Below are positions 17,613-25,138 of a stretch of 49,940 bases of DNA, in pieces; positions within the stretch are counted from its first letter, which is position 1; each line of letters starts with the position of its first letter. Source of the stretch: an uncultured Pelagibacteraceae bacterium (GTDB taxonomy: Bacteria; Pseudomonadota; Alphaproteobacteria; Pelagibacterales; Pelagibacteraceae). The translations under genes were made by a program, and so were the position numbers. The stretch spans positions 1 through 49,940 of the forward strand of contig CACFPS010000007.1 in assembly GCA_902568235.1 (NCBI GenBank), in the 5' to 3' direction. The notes under the pieces were generated by a model. That model was not told where the DNA came from. It saw only the letters and a list, made by a program, of their open reading frames with translations, and ran no database searches.

Positions 17613-18540
17613 AGTTTTAATTTCAGATTCAATGAGCAATGTTGCTCAAAAAATATTTGAAAAAAATAATATTTCTGTGGATGTAAAAACAGGATTGTCT
17701 GAGGAAGAAATTATTAAAATCATTCCTGATTATGACGGTATGGTGGTTAGATCTGCAACCAAAGTAACCAAAAATATAATAGAAGCTGCAAAAAATTTAA
17801 AAGTCATTGGAAGAGCTGGAGCTGGAGTTGATAATATAGATGTTCCAACAGCTAAAGAAAAAAATATGATTGTTATGAATACTCCAGGTGGAAATGCCAA
17901 TGCTACTGCTGAACATGCATTTGCATTAATAATGTCAGTACTAAGAAAAGTTCCGTATGCAAATGAAACAACGCATAAAGGACAGTGGGAAAAGAAAAAT
18001 ATTAAAGGTACTGAATTATCAAAAAAAACTTTGGGAATCGTTGGTTTTGGAAATGTTGGTGTTAGGTTAAGTAATCTTGTTAAAGGTTTTGATATGAAAA
18101 TATTGGTGAATTCTAAATCTTTAGAATCAAGAAAGAGTGAATATCCACATGTAGAGAATGCAAGTTTTGATGATTTGATTAGTAAATCTGACATAATAAG
18201 TTTTCATTGTAAAGCTGCTGCTGATGGGAAACCTTTGCTAACAAAAGATCATTTTAAAAAAATGAAACCTACATCATACATAATAAATGCTGCACGAGGA
18301 AATATTATAGATGAGAGCGATTTAAACGATGCATTAAATGAAGGTCTTGTATCAGGTGCTGCTGTTGATGTTTTTTCTAAAGAACCTGCAAAAGAAAATA
18401 TTTTATTTAATAATCCAAAAGCTGTATTAACACCACACATAGCAGCATCAACAACAGAGGCCTCGATAGTGGTTGCAGAAATGGTAGCTAATCAAATTTC
18501 TGATTTTTTATTAAACGGTGTAAAAAAAAATACTGTTTAA
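17605..18540 (+). CDS. serA: D-3-phosphoglycerate dehydrogenase, short form
   Basis: A 311-residue NAD-dependent 2-hydroxyacid dehydrogenase, first step of serine synthesis. GRAGAGVDNIDV, the Rossmann GIVGFGNVGVRL near residue 148, INAARGNIIDE with the catalytic arginine near 230 and LTPHIAAST with the catalytic His near 280 are all present. It ends just after the catalytic domain and lacks the C-terminal ACT and intervening domains of longer SerA, so allosteric serine inhibition is not expected. The assignment rests on coupling to serC; by sequence alone a related hydroxyacid dehydrogenase would be possible. Confidence 0.88.
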   Translation: MPKVLISDSMSNVAQKIFEKNNISVDVKTGLSEEEIIKIIPDYDGMVVRSATKVTKNIIEAAKNLKVIGRAGAGVDNIDVPTAKEKNMIVMNTPGGNANATAEHAFALIMSVLRKVPYANETTHKGQWEKKNIKGTELSKKTLGIVGFGNVGVRLSNLVKGFDMKILVNSKSLESRKSEYPHVENASFDDLISKSDIISFHCKAAADGKPLLTKDHFKKMKPTSYIINAARGNIIDESDLNDALNEGLVSGAAVDVFSKEPAKENILFNNPKAVLTPHIAASTTEASIVVAEMVANQISDFLLNGVKKNTV

Positions 18541-18541
18541 T

Positions 18542-19519
18542 TTACAGTAAAAAATTTAAATATCCGATTATTTGATCTACAGAATTTTTCACAGGACTTT
18601 TTTTAAATTTTTGAAGTTTTTCTTCATCAATAATATTTAATTCGGATATTAATCCAGCTATAGCAACTTCAGCAGCTCTTGATGCGCCATCATCAATTTT
18701 AACAACCAATGCAGCTTTTTTTTCAGGAATTATTGCAACAAAAACTCCTTCTGCTCCGTTTTTAAAAAATATTTTTCCTTTTGAAAGTTTAGTCAATGCA
18801 CAATTAATACTATTTGTTCCTCCAGTTAATTCTGGAAATTTTGTACAAGATTCAAAAATTCTTTTTGCAATATCAGAGTTTTCATTAAGTTTGTTATAAT
18901 CAGCAATTTGTGACATAGCATAAGCAAATTTTTTCATAGGAATTAATGGATTAGGCAAAGTGCAACCATCAATACCTATATTTTTTATTTTATATTCTGC
19001 TAAATGCTCAATTAAACTGATTAATTCTTTCTGTATTGTGTGATTGTTTAGATTATAATTTTTAATGGGTAAATCTCTATATTTACTTACTGCCAAATGA
19101 CCACAATGTTTTCCTGAACAATTATGAAAAATTCTCCTTTTTATTTTAGAATTTATTTTTGCTTCGAATTTATCTTCAAGATTCCAAGGCCAATCTGGTC
19201 CACAACAAAGACTGCCCTCATTTAAGTTAATTTTTTCCAACCATTCAATAACCATTTTTTGATGAAAAGACTCTGAATGATGTGATGCTGTAGTTAATGC
19301 TATATATTCGTCAGAAATATTTAATCCTTCTGCAATTCCATCTTTATAAAGATTTAATGATTGTATAGGTTTTAATGCTGATCTTGGATATATTAACTTT
19401 TCTGAATCTCCCCACTCCCTTAAAATTTCTCCTGATGAATTAATTAATACCGCAACTCCTTGATGAAAACTTTCTATTTCACCACTTCTTGTAACTTCAA
19501 CCATTTTAACTGTTTGCAT
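18542..19519 (-). CDS. L-asparaginase, thermolabile Rhizobium etli type (Asparaginase_II family)
   Basis: A 325-residue cytoplasmic amidohydrolase with the serine-lysine and Cys-Lys features of the R. etli ReAV family: Ser47 and Lys50 (PRSALKPIQ), Ser79 (ASHHSE), and Cys134 with Lys137 (NCSGKHCG), each one residue lower than the ReAV numbering. It hydrolyses asparagine to aspartate and ammonia and is unrelated to the classical E. coli enzymes. It is last in the mtnP-phyH-mtnA run, three bases after mtnA, although no direct metabolic link to methylthioadenosine is obvious. Cytoplasmic: no signal peptide. Confidence 0.87.
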   Translation of the reverse strand: MQTVKMVEVTRSGEIESFHQGVAVLINSSGEILREWGDSEKLIYPRSALKPIQSLNLYKDGIAEGLNISDEYIALTTASHHSESFHQKMVIEWLEKINLNEGSLCCGPDWPWNLEDKFEAKINSKIKRRIFHNCSGKHCGHLAVSKYRDLPIKNYNLNNHTIQKELISLIEHLAEYKIKNIGIDGCTLPNPLIPMKKFAYAMSQIADYNKLNENSDIAKRIFESCTKFPELTGGTNSINCALTKLSKGKIFFKNGAEGVFVAIIPEKKAALVVKIDDGASRAAEVAIAGLISELNIIDEEKLQKFKKSPVKNSVDQIIGYLNFLL

Positions 19520-19522
19520 AAA

Positions 19523-20602
19523 CTATTTATTGAACAATGATTTTAGAGCCTTTGAAGATGCTTCGCAAATTCCTTTTTCTGTTATTAGTCTAGTTACATA
19601 TTTTGCTGGAGTTACATCAAAAGCTAAATTCAACCCTTTGCTTTTTTTTGGATAAATTAATAATTTTTTAATATTGCCATCTTCATCAACTCCTTCTAAA
19701 TGAGATAATTCATCCGAGTTTCTTTCTTCAATTGGTATTTCTTTATAATCTTTAATATTCCAATCAATAGTTGAGCTTGGTAATGCCACATAGAAAGGAA
19801 CGTTATTGTCATGTGCGGCTAAAGCTTTTAAATAAGTGCCAATTTTATTGCAAACATCTCCTGTTGATAAAGTTCTGTCTGTTCCAACAATACACATATC
19901 AACTTCACCTCTTTGCATTAATATACCTCCTGTATTATCAGCTATTACTGTATTTGGAATTTCTTCCTCATTTAATTCATATGAAGTTAAATTAGCACCT
20001 TGGTTTCTTGGTCTAGTCTCATCTACCCAAACATGAACGGGAATTCCTTTTTTATGAGCATGATAAATAGGTGAAGTTGCTGTACCCCAATTAATTGTCG
20101 CAAGCCAACCAGCATTACAATGAGTTAATATATTTACTGTATTTTTTTTTTTATTGTAGATTTCTTCGATAATTTTAAGTCCATTAAATCCAATATTTTC
20201 ACAAAATTTAACATCTTCATCACAAATTTCTTTAGCTTCTTTTAAAGCAACATCAAACAAATCATTACTATTTATCATTGATAATTTGTTATTCATTCTA
20301 TGAACTGCCCATTGAAGATTTATTGCTGTAGGCCTAGACTGAATTAATTCTTCTGAGCTTTTTTTTATAAATTCAAGATCATTATTTTCTAAAATTGCTA
20401 AAACCATACCATAAGCAGCTGTTCCTCCTATTAGAGGCGCTCCTCTAACTTCCATAATTTTAATTGCGTTAATTGCATCTTTTACCGTTTTAAGATCTTT
20501 GATGATAAATTTATGTGGAAGTTTTGTTTGGTCTATAATTTTTACAGTTTTCTTTTCTTCATCAAACCAAATTGTACGATATTCTTTACCTTCTATTTTC
20601 AT
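19523..20602 (-). CDS. mtnA: 5-Methylthioribose-1-phosphate isomerase
   Basis: A 359-residue enzyme isomerising methylthioribose-1-phosphate to methylthioribulose-1-phosphate. The catalytic Cys162 (THCNAGWLAT) and Asp242 (VGTDRTLSTGDV) correspond to B. subtilis MtnA Cys160 and Asp240, and RGAPLIGGTAAYG (53-65) and ETRPRNQGANLT (195-206) are family signatures that separate it from eIF2B alpha subunits. Its start abuts the stop of the preceding PhyH oxygenase with no spacer. No MtnB, MtnC or MtnD is in the window, so its product probably goes to the FucA-like aldolase at 3523-4182. Confidence 0.92.
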   Translation of the reverse strand: MKIEGKEYRTIWFDEEKKTVKIIDQTKLPHKFIIKDLKTVKDAINAIKIMEVRGAPLIGGTAAYGMVLAILENNDLEFIKKSSEELIQSRPTAINLQWAVHRMNNKLSMINSNDLFDVALKEAKEICDEDVKFCENIGFNGLKIIEEIYNKKKNTVNILTHCNAGWLATINWGTATSPIYHAHKKGIPVHVWVDETRPRNQGANLTSYELNEEEIPNTVIADNTGGILMQRGEVDMCIVGTDRTLSTGDVCNKIGTYLKALAAHDNNVPFYVALPSSTIDWNIKDYKEIPIEERNSDELSHLEGVDEDGNIKKLLIYPKKSKGLNLAFDVTPAKYVTRLITEKGICEASSKALKSLFNK

Positions 20603-21397
20603 TTAATTACTCCAAACTATTGGAAACCAATCTTCTCTCATTTTTGAACCATTCTTTAAATTTATATCTTTAAATGGAGGCGATGTCTCACCGCCTCGAT
20701 CAATGTATTTTACATCATCTCCTATAAAACGCATTGAAAAAGCTCTTCTTGCTATATTTTCTGAATTTCCTGGAGATGAATGGAGTACTTTAAAATTAAA
20801 AAGGATTGCGTCACCTAAATTCATTTCGGTCTTTAAAATATTTTTTTTCATTAATTTAATATCTGGCATATCCATAAAATTGTCTTCATCTTTATACCAA
20901 GGTTGATTATTTGACCATTTAGTCGGTCTAATTAGTTTTGGAAGTTTATGAGATCCTAATAATATTTGTAAAGAATTGTCTTTTGTTATTGGGTCAAGTG
21001 GTATCCAAAAACTTCCTGTATCATTTCCATCAACACAATAATATGGCATATCTTGGTGCCAAGGTGTTTCTTTATCTGTTCCAGGATCTTTAATAAATAT
21101 ATGCTCATGAAATAGTTGAATTGATTTAGATCCTGTTGCTTCAGCAACTATCTGAGCAGCGGGAGATTCTTCAGCAAAATTTTTAAACTCAATTATTCTT
21201 TGCCAATTACAATAATCTTCAAAAAATCTTCCTTCACCTTTTTTTACATTTTCACGAGCATGAGGCCCAGGTTCTCTTAATACTTTTTCAAAACCCTTTT
21301 TGAGCAAATCAATCCATGGACTAAATACATTTTTAACTACTATAGCTCCTTGATTTTTATAAAAATCAATTTCTTCGTTTGATAAATATTTTTTCAC
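20603..21397 (-). CDS. PhyH-family Fe(II)/2-oxoglutarate dioxygenase inside the mtn operon
   Basis: A 264-residue dioxygenase with a full iron and co-substrate site: His114, Asp116 (PWHQDMPYY), His206 (VLHSSPG) and Arg217/218 (ARRAFSMRF). It overlaps the mtnP stop by four bases (ATGA) and directly abuts mtnA, so all three are translated as a unit. No canonical methionine-salvage step uses a PhyH oxygenase, although acireductone dioxygenase (MtnD, a cupin) is absent here. It could act on the methylthio-aldehyde or alcohol produced by the aldolase route, or on an unrelated substrate; the substrate cannot be read from the sequence. Confidence 0.82.
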   Translation of the reverse strand: MKKYLSNEEIDFYKNQGAIVVKNVFSPWIDLLKKGFEKVLREPGPHARENVKKGEGRFFEDYCNWQRIIEFKNFAEESPAAQIVAEATGSKSIQLFHEHIFIKDPGTDKETPWHQDMPYYCVDGNDTGSFWIPLDPITKDNSLQILLGSHKLPKLIRPTKWSNNQPWYKDEDNFMDMPDIKLMKKNILKTEMNLGDAILFNFKVLHSSPGNSENIARRAFSMRFIGDDVKYIDRGGETSPPFKDINLKNGSKMREDWFPIVWSN

Positions 21398-22266
21398 TTA
21401 TTTAAAACTCTACCTGCAACTGTGTTAAGTTTTTCTTTTGTTTTTTTTGATCTTTTTTCAGGAGATGTAATTATAGCAACATCTAAACAATTATTTGTTG
21501 GGTCATTAGGGTCGATATGATTTTCAAAATTATCTATTAAATTTTTAATCATATTTTTTGCTTTGGCGGCATTATCTAAAAGAACTTTTATAACTTTTTG
21601 CACATCTACATTTTCATGATCTGGGTGCCAACAATCATAATCGGTAACCATTGAGACCGATGCATATCTAATTTCAGCTTCTCTAGCGAGTTTTGCTTCC
21701 GGCATATTTGTCATTCCAATTACATCTGCATTCCATGATCTATATAAATTAGACTCAGCTAATGTAGAAAACTGAGGGCCTTCCATAACAACATAAGTCC
21801 CTCCTCTTTGATATTGTATACTTTCTTGCTTTATAGATTCTTCACATGCATTCATTAAGCCTTTTGAAGTAGGATGCGCCATAGATACATGAGCCACTAT
21901 ATCTTCATCAAAGAAAGTTTTGTTTCTTGCAAATGTTCTATCTATAAATTGGTCTACTAAAACAAATTTACCTGGTGGCAAATCTTCTTTTAAAGATCCC
22001 ACGGCAGACACTGAAACAATATCAGTTACACCTAATTGTTTTAGAACATCAATATTTGCTCTAAAATTTATTTTGGATGGAGATATAAAATGTCCTCTTC
22101 CATGTCTTGGTAAAAAATAAACTTCTTTATCATTATATTTTGTTTTTAATATTTGGTCTGAAGGTTTTCCCCAGGGGCTACTTAAATCTAATAGCTCTCT
22201 ATCTTTAAATTCTTCTACATCGTATAGTCCACTACCACCTATAATAGCTAATTTATTATTTGCCAT
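21394..22266 (-). CDS. mtnP: 5'-Methylthioadenosine phosphorylase
   Basis: A 290-residue trimeric-type nucleoside phosphorylase splitting methylthioadenosine with phosphate into adenine and methylthioribose-1-phosphate. GGSGLY (residues 10-15), PRHGRGH, VMEGPQFSTLAES and GMTNMPEAKLAREAEI are family motifs, and the TDYDCWH pair of aspartates marks adenine (6-amino purine) specificity rather than guanosine. First in a minus-strand operon with phyH, mtnA and asparaginase. Divergent from apt across a 42-base spacer, which fits coordinated recovery of the adenine released. Confidence 0.93.
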   Translation of the reverse strand: MANNKLAIIGGSGLYDVEEFKDRELLDLSSPWGKPSDQILKTKYNDKEVYFLPRHGRGHFISPSKINFRANIDVLKQLGVTDIVSVSAVGSLKEDLPPGKFVLVDQFIDRTFARNKTFFDEDIVAHVSMAHPTSKGLMNACEESIKQESIQYQRGGTYVVMEGPQFSTLAESNLYRSWNADVIGMTNMPEAKLAREAEIRYASVSMVTDYDCWHPDHENVDVQKVIKVLLDNAAKAKNMIKNLIDNFENHIDPNDPTNNCLDVAIITSPEKRSKKTKEKLNTVAGRVLNK

Positions 22267-22308
22267 AACTGAAAAATAATTTATTTATTGATATAATTCA
22301 AAAGAATT

Positions 22309-22836
22309 ATGGACCTAAAAGAACATATAAGATCAATTCAAGACTATCCTAAAAAAGGAATACTTTTTAGAGATATTACGACTTTAATAAAAAATGAAAA
22401 AGCTTTTTCAGAATGTATTGATCAAATAGTAGAAAGATCTAAAAAATTTGAGTTTGACAAATTAGCAGCGATAGAATCTAGAGGTTTTGTTTTTGCTTCT
22501 GCAGTTTCATATATCTTAAAAAAACCATTTATACTTTTAAGAAAAAAAAACAAACTACCAGCTGAAACTTATTCTGTTGATTTTGAATTAGAATATGGCA
22601 CTGCTACTATGGAAGTTCATAAAGACGCTATCAATCAAAATGAATCGGTTTTATTGATAGATGATTTAATAGCTACAGGGGGAACTGCTGAAGCTGCCGC
22701 AAAATTAATCGAAATGTCTAAAGGGAAAGTTGCTGGATATGTTTTTGTGATAAATCTTTTTGATTTAGGGGGGTGCGATAATCTTTTAAAAAATGGTTTT
22801 AAAGTTGAAAACTTAATTGACTTTCCTGGACACTAA
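22309..22836 (+). CDS. apt: Adenine phosphoribosyltransferase
   Basis: A 175-residue cytoplasmic enzyme making AMP from adenine and PRPP. It has the Apt opening IRSIQDYPKKGILFRDIT, the LAAIESRGFVFASAV segment, and the PRPP-binding VLLIDDLIATGGTAEAA near residue 118. Divergently paired with mtnP, the enzyme that generates adenine from methylthioadenosine. It has no Shine-Dalgarno and a short upstream spacer. Confidence 0.93.
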   Translation: MDLKEHIRSIQDYPKKGILFRDITTLIKNEKAFSECIDQIVERSKKFEFDKLAAIESRGFVFASAVSYILKKPFILLRKKNKLPAETYSVDFELEYGTATMEVHKDAINQNESVLLIDDLIATGGTAEAAAKLIEMSKGKVAGYVFVINLFDLGGCDNLLKNGFKVENLIDFPGH

Positions 22837-22839
22837 AAA

Positions 22840-23355
22840 TTAATCAAATTTAAAATCTTTTATATTAGTTGTTTCATATTTTTCAAAAGGCATATGTATC
22901 CAAGGAGAATCTTCTAGATATTCAACAGCGTAATCTGGTTTAAATTTTGAAGTAGATTTGTGCCAAATTACTGCAGTTTTAATTTTCTCTTCTAGATAAA
23001 AACCATAAAAATGTTCTAGCCATTTAATACTTTTTATCAATGTTTTTCCTGAGTCAGCAAGATCGTCTACTAACAAAATATGAGATCCTAGATTTGGAGT
23101 AGTTTTCGCCAAGTCTCTAGAAAATGTAAATTGACCTTGTTGATTTTTCACATCATCACTGTTGCCATGATATGACTCAACTGAAAGGATGGCTAGAGGA
23201 ACGTTAAACAATCTACTAAAAACATCGCCAACTCTTAATCCACCTTTTGCTATACAGATTACTTGGTTAAAATTCCATTTATCATCATGTACTTTTTTAG
23301 CAAGTTGCTCAATTTTTTTATGATAATCTTCCCAGGTTATATAAATATCTTTCAT
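22840..23355 (-). CDS. Guanine/xanthine-type phosphoribosyltransferase
   Basis: A 171-residue type I PRTase. ICIAKGGLRVGDVFSRLF is the PPi-loop region and HILLVDDLADSGKTL is the PRPP-binding loop. Sequence fits the Gpt/hypoxanthine-guanine group found in alphaproteobacteria, giving GMP, XMP or IMP from free bases. The frame continues upstream to 23388, but that would run into the tRNA at 23362-23438, so the ATG at 23355, six bases from the tRNA, is chosen. It converges with apt (three-base gap). The base preference is not certain. Confidence 0.85.
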   Translation of the reverse strand: MKDIYITWEDYHKKIEQLAKKVHDDKWNFNQVICIAKGGLRVGDVFSRLFNVPLAILSVESYHGNSDDVKNQQGQFTFSRDLAKTTPNLGSHILLVDDLADSGKTLIKSIKWLEHFYGFYLEEKIKTAVIWHKSTSKFKPDYAVEYLEDSPWIHMPFEKYETTNIKDFKFD

Positions 23356-23361
23356 AATTTT

Positions 23362-23438
23362 TGGTAGCGGGAAGTGGGATCGAACCACTGACCTCGGGCT
23401 TATGAGTCCCGCGCTCTAACCAACTGAGCTACCCCGCC
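23362..23438 (-). tRNA. tRNA-Met (CAT anticodon), elongator type
   Basis: A 77-base cloverleaf with encoded CCA. Acceptor GGCGGGG pairs with TCCCGCT through G.U ends, D-arm GCTC...GAGC, T-arm AGTGG/CCACT with loop TTCGATC. The anticodon loop is CTCATAA. It is not an initiator, because the 1-72 pair is G.U and the anticodon stem lacks three G-C pairs next to the loop. The CAT could also mean tRNA-Ile2, but the 4-69 and 5-68 pairs are G-C, whereas TilS recognition in E. coli favours C-G. The base pair next to the loop appears to be A31-G39, a mismatch. Confidence 0.9.
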
Positions 23439-23501
23439 ATCTTATTCGTATTGATATATACTACTTTTATTTTTTAGTTCAAACAAGATTGCTTTAATTT
23501 T

Positions 23502-23951
23502 TTATTTTTTTACTTCCATTTTTTCTCCTGTACCGCCCCAATAACCTGTCTTATAAACTTCAGCATCTTTTGAATAACCTGTAAATTGAAGAGCTTCTTG
23601 TCCCCAAATATTACAAGTGATGTTTATGTCTTTACGCTGGTCTATTGTGCCAATAGAGATGTGTTGACGACCTTCCATAATAGGAACTTTAATACCAACT
23701 ATTGTCCCACAAGTAGAACAAAATAAGTTTGACATTGGTCTACCGTGTTCTGTTTTTGTATCTTCATAAGAAGAGGGTCTCTCACCCTGATAAGCAATAT
23801 CATCATCTTTGAATATTACAAATGATCTAAACGCGCTTCCACTTGTCGTTTGGCACCAGTTACAATTACAATTAACTTTCCATGTTGGTTCACCATTTAT
23901 TTCGAAAGTTATTTTTTCACATCTACAACGTCCACTATATTTTTGCATCAT
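23502..23951 (-). CDS. GFA/CENP-V family zinc protein
   Basis: A 149-residue cytoplasmic protein of the glutathione-dependent formaldehyde-activating fold. Zinc-binding cysteines are visible as Cys9, Cys11, then Cys28, Cys30 and Cys33 (NCNCNWC), and Cys78 and Cys81 (FCSTC). Few members are biochemically defined, and most are not true formaldehyde enzymes. The start is a double Met (23951 or 23948); a CCTCC on the plus strand next to it gives a GGAGG Shine-Dalgarno. It is divergent from guaC. Function unknown beyond the fold. Confidence 0.8.
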   Translation of the reverse strand: MMQKYSGRCRCEKITFEINGEPTWKVNCNCNWCQTTSGSAFRSFVIFKDDDIAYQGERPSSYEDTKTEHGRPMSNLFCSTCGTIVGIKVPIMEGRQHISIGTIDQRKDINITCNIWGQEALQFTGYSKDAEVYKTGYWGGTGEKMEVKK

Positions 23952-24102
23952 TCCCTCCTATTTTTTTGTCTCCAAAAAAATATTCTAACATTATAGGTTT
24001 TATCTGTCAGTCTAATAAAGGTTGTAAATATTGAATTATTATTGTGTATATTTTTAAAATATAATTTGAATTTCTTTAGACGCTCTGTATAAGTTCGAGT
24101 TT

Positions 24103-25137
24103 GTGAGAATTGAAGAAGATCTTAAACTAGATTATTCAGATGTACTTTTCAGACCAAAGAGAAGTACGCTATCAAGTCGTAAAGACGTAGATCTTAAAAG
24201 AACCTATAAATTTAAATACAGCAATAATGAATGGTCAGGTATTCCCATAATGGCTGCAAATATGGATGGCGTAGGAGAATTGGGTATAGCTGAAAAATTA
24301 TCTAATTATGGGATGATTACATGTTTAACTAAGCAACATGATATAAAAAAAATAAAACAATTTAAAAAAATTAAATCAATTTATCCAAATATTGCATTAA
24401 GCATTGGGATAAAAAAAGAAGATTTTCAAAATTTAGATAAAATTTTAAAAGAATATAATTTTATAAAATTTATTTGTATTGATGTTGCTAATGGTTACTC
24501 TGAACGCTTTAGTGCATTTTTAAAATCAGTAAGAGACAAATACCCAACTAAAACAATAATAGCAGGTAATGTTGTAACTGCAGACATGACACAAGAATTA
24601 ATACTTAGCGGAGCCGATATTGTAAAAGTTGGTATAGGTCCTGGAAGTGTTTGTACTACTAGGATTCAAACAGGAGTCGGTTACCCTCAACTAAGTGCTG
24701 TTATAGAGTGTGCTGATGCGGCTCATGGTTTAGGTGCTCATATGATTGCAGACGGTGGATGTACTTGTCCAGGCGATGTTGCGAAAGGTTTTGGAGGTGG
24801 AGCAGATTTTGTTATGCTTGGTGGAATGTTTGCTGGACATGACGAGGGAAAAGGCAAAATTGTAAAGTCAAATGGTTCTAAATTTATTGAGTTTTATGGT
24901 TCAAGTTCAGACACTGCAAATAATAAACATTATGGTGGTTTATCATCTTACAGGAGTAGCGAGGGAAGAACTGTAAGAGTAAAGTATAGAGGAAAAATCG
25001 AAAATACAATTCAAGATATACTTGGAGGCATAAGAAGTAGCTGCACCTACGTTGGTGCGCCATCATTAAAGCAATTAAGCAAATGTACTACATTTGTTAG
25101 AGTGTCTAAACAATTCAACGATACTTTTATAAAGTAA
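24103..25137 (+). CDS. guaC: GMP reductase
   Basis: A 344-residue TIM-barrel enzyme that reductively deaminates GMP to IMP with NADPH. GPGSVCTTR near residue 180 contains the catalytic cysteine, MIADGGCTCPGDVAKGFGGGADFVMLGG is the phosphate-binding region, and no CBS domains are present, separating it from IMP dehydrogenase. The start is a GTG at 24103: the resulting RIEEDLKLDYSDVLFRPKRS matches the canonical GuaC opening, and no nearby ATG fits. No clear Shine-Dalgarno. It completes a purine salvage neighbourhood with apt and the PRTase. Confidence 0.92.
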   Translation: MRIEEDLKLDYSDVLFRPKRSTLSSRKDVDLKRTYKFKYSNNEWSGIPIMAANMDGVGELGIAEKLSNYGMITCLTKQHDIKKIKQFKKIKSIYPNIALSIGIKKEDFQNLDKILKEYNFIKFICIDVANGYSERFSAFLKSVRDKYPTKTIIAGNVVTADMTQELILSGADIVKVGIGPGSVCTTRIQTGVGYPQLSAVIECADAAHGLGAHMIADGGCTCPGDVAKGFGGGADFVMLGGMFAGHDEGKGKIVKSNGSKFIEFYGSSSDTANNKHYGGLSSYRSSEGRTVRVKYRGKIENTIQDILGGIRSSCTYVGAPSLKQLSKCTTFVRVSKQFNDTFIK

Positions 25138-25138
25138 A

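Noticed and set aside
17730..18194. A 154-residue antisense frame over serA
   Set aside because: serA is unmistakable and intact on the plus strand; the antisense frame has no family features or start context.
23356..23388. Upstream start of the phosphoribosyltransferase
   Set aside because: The extension would read through the 3' end of the tRNA and adds no family sequence.
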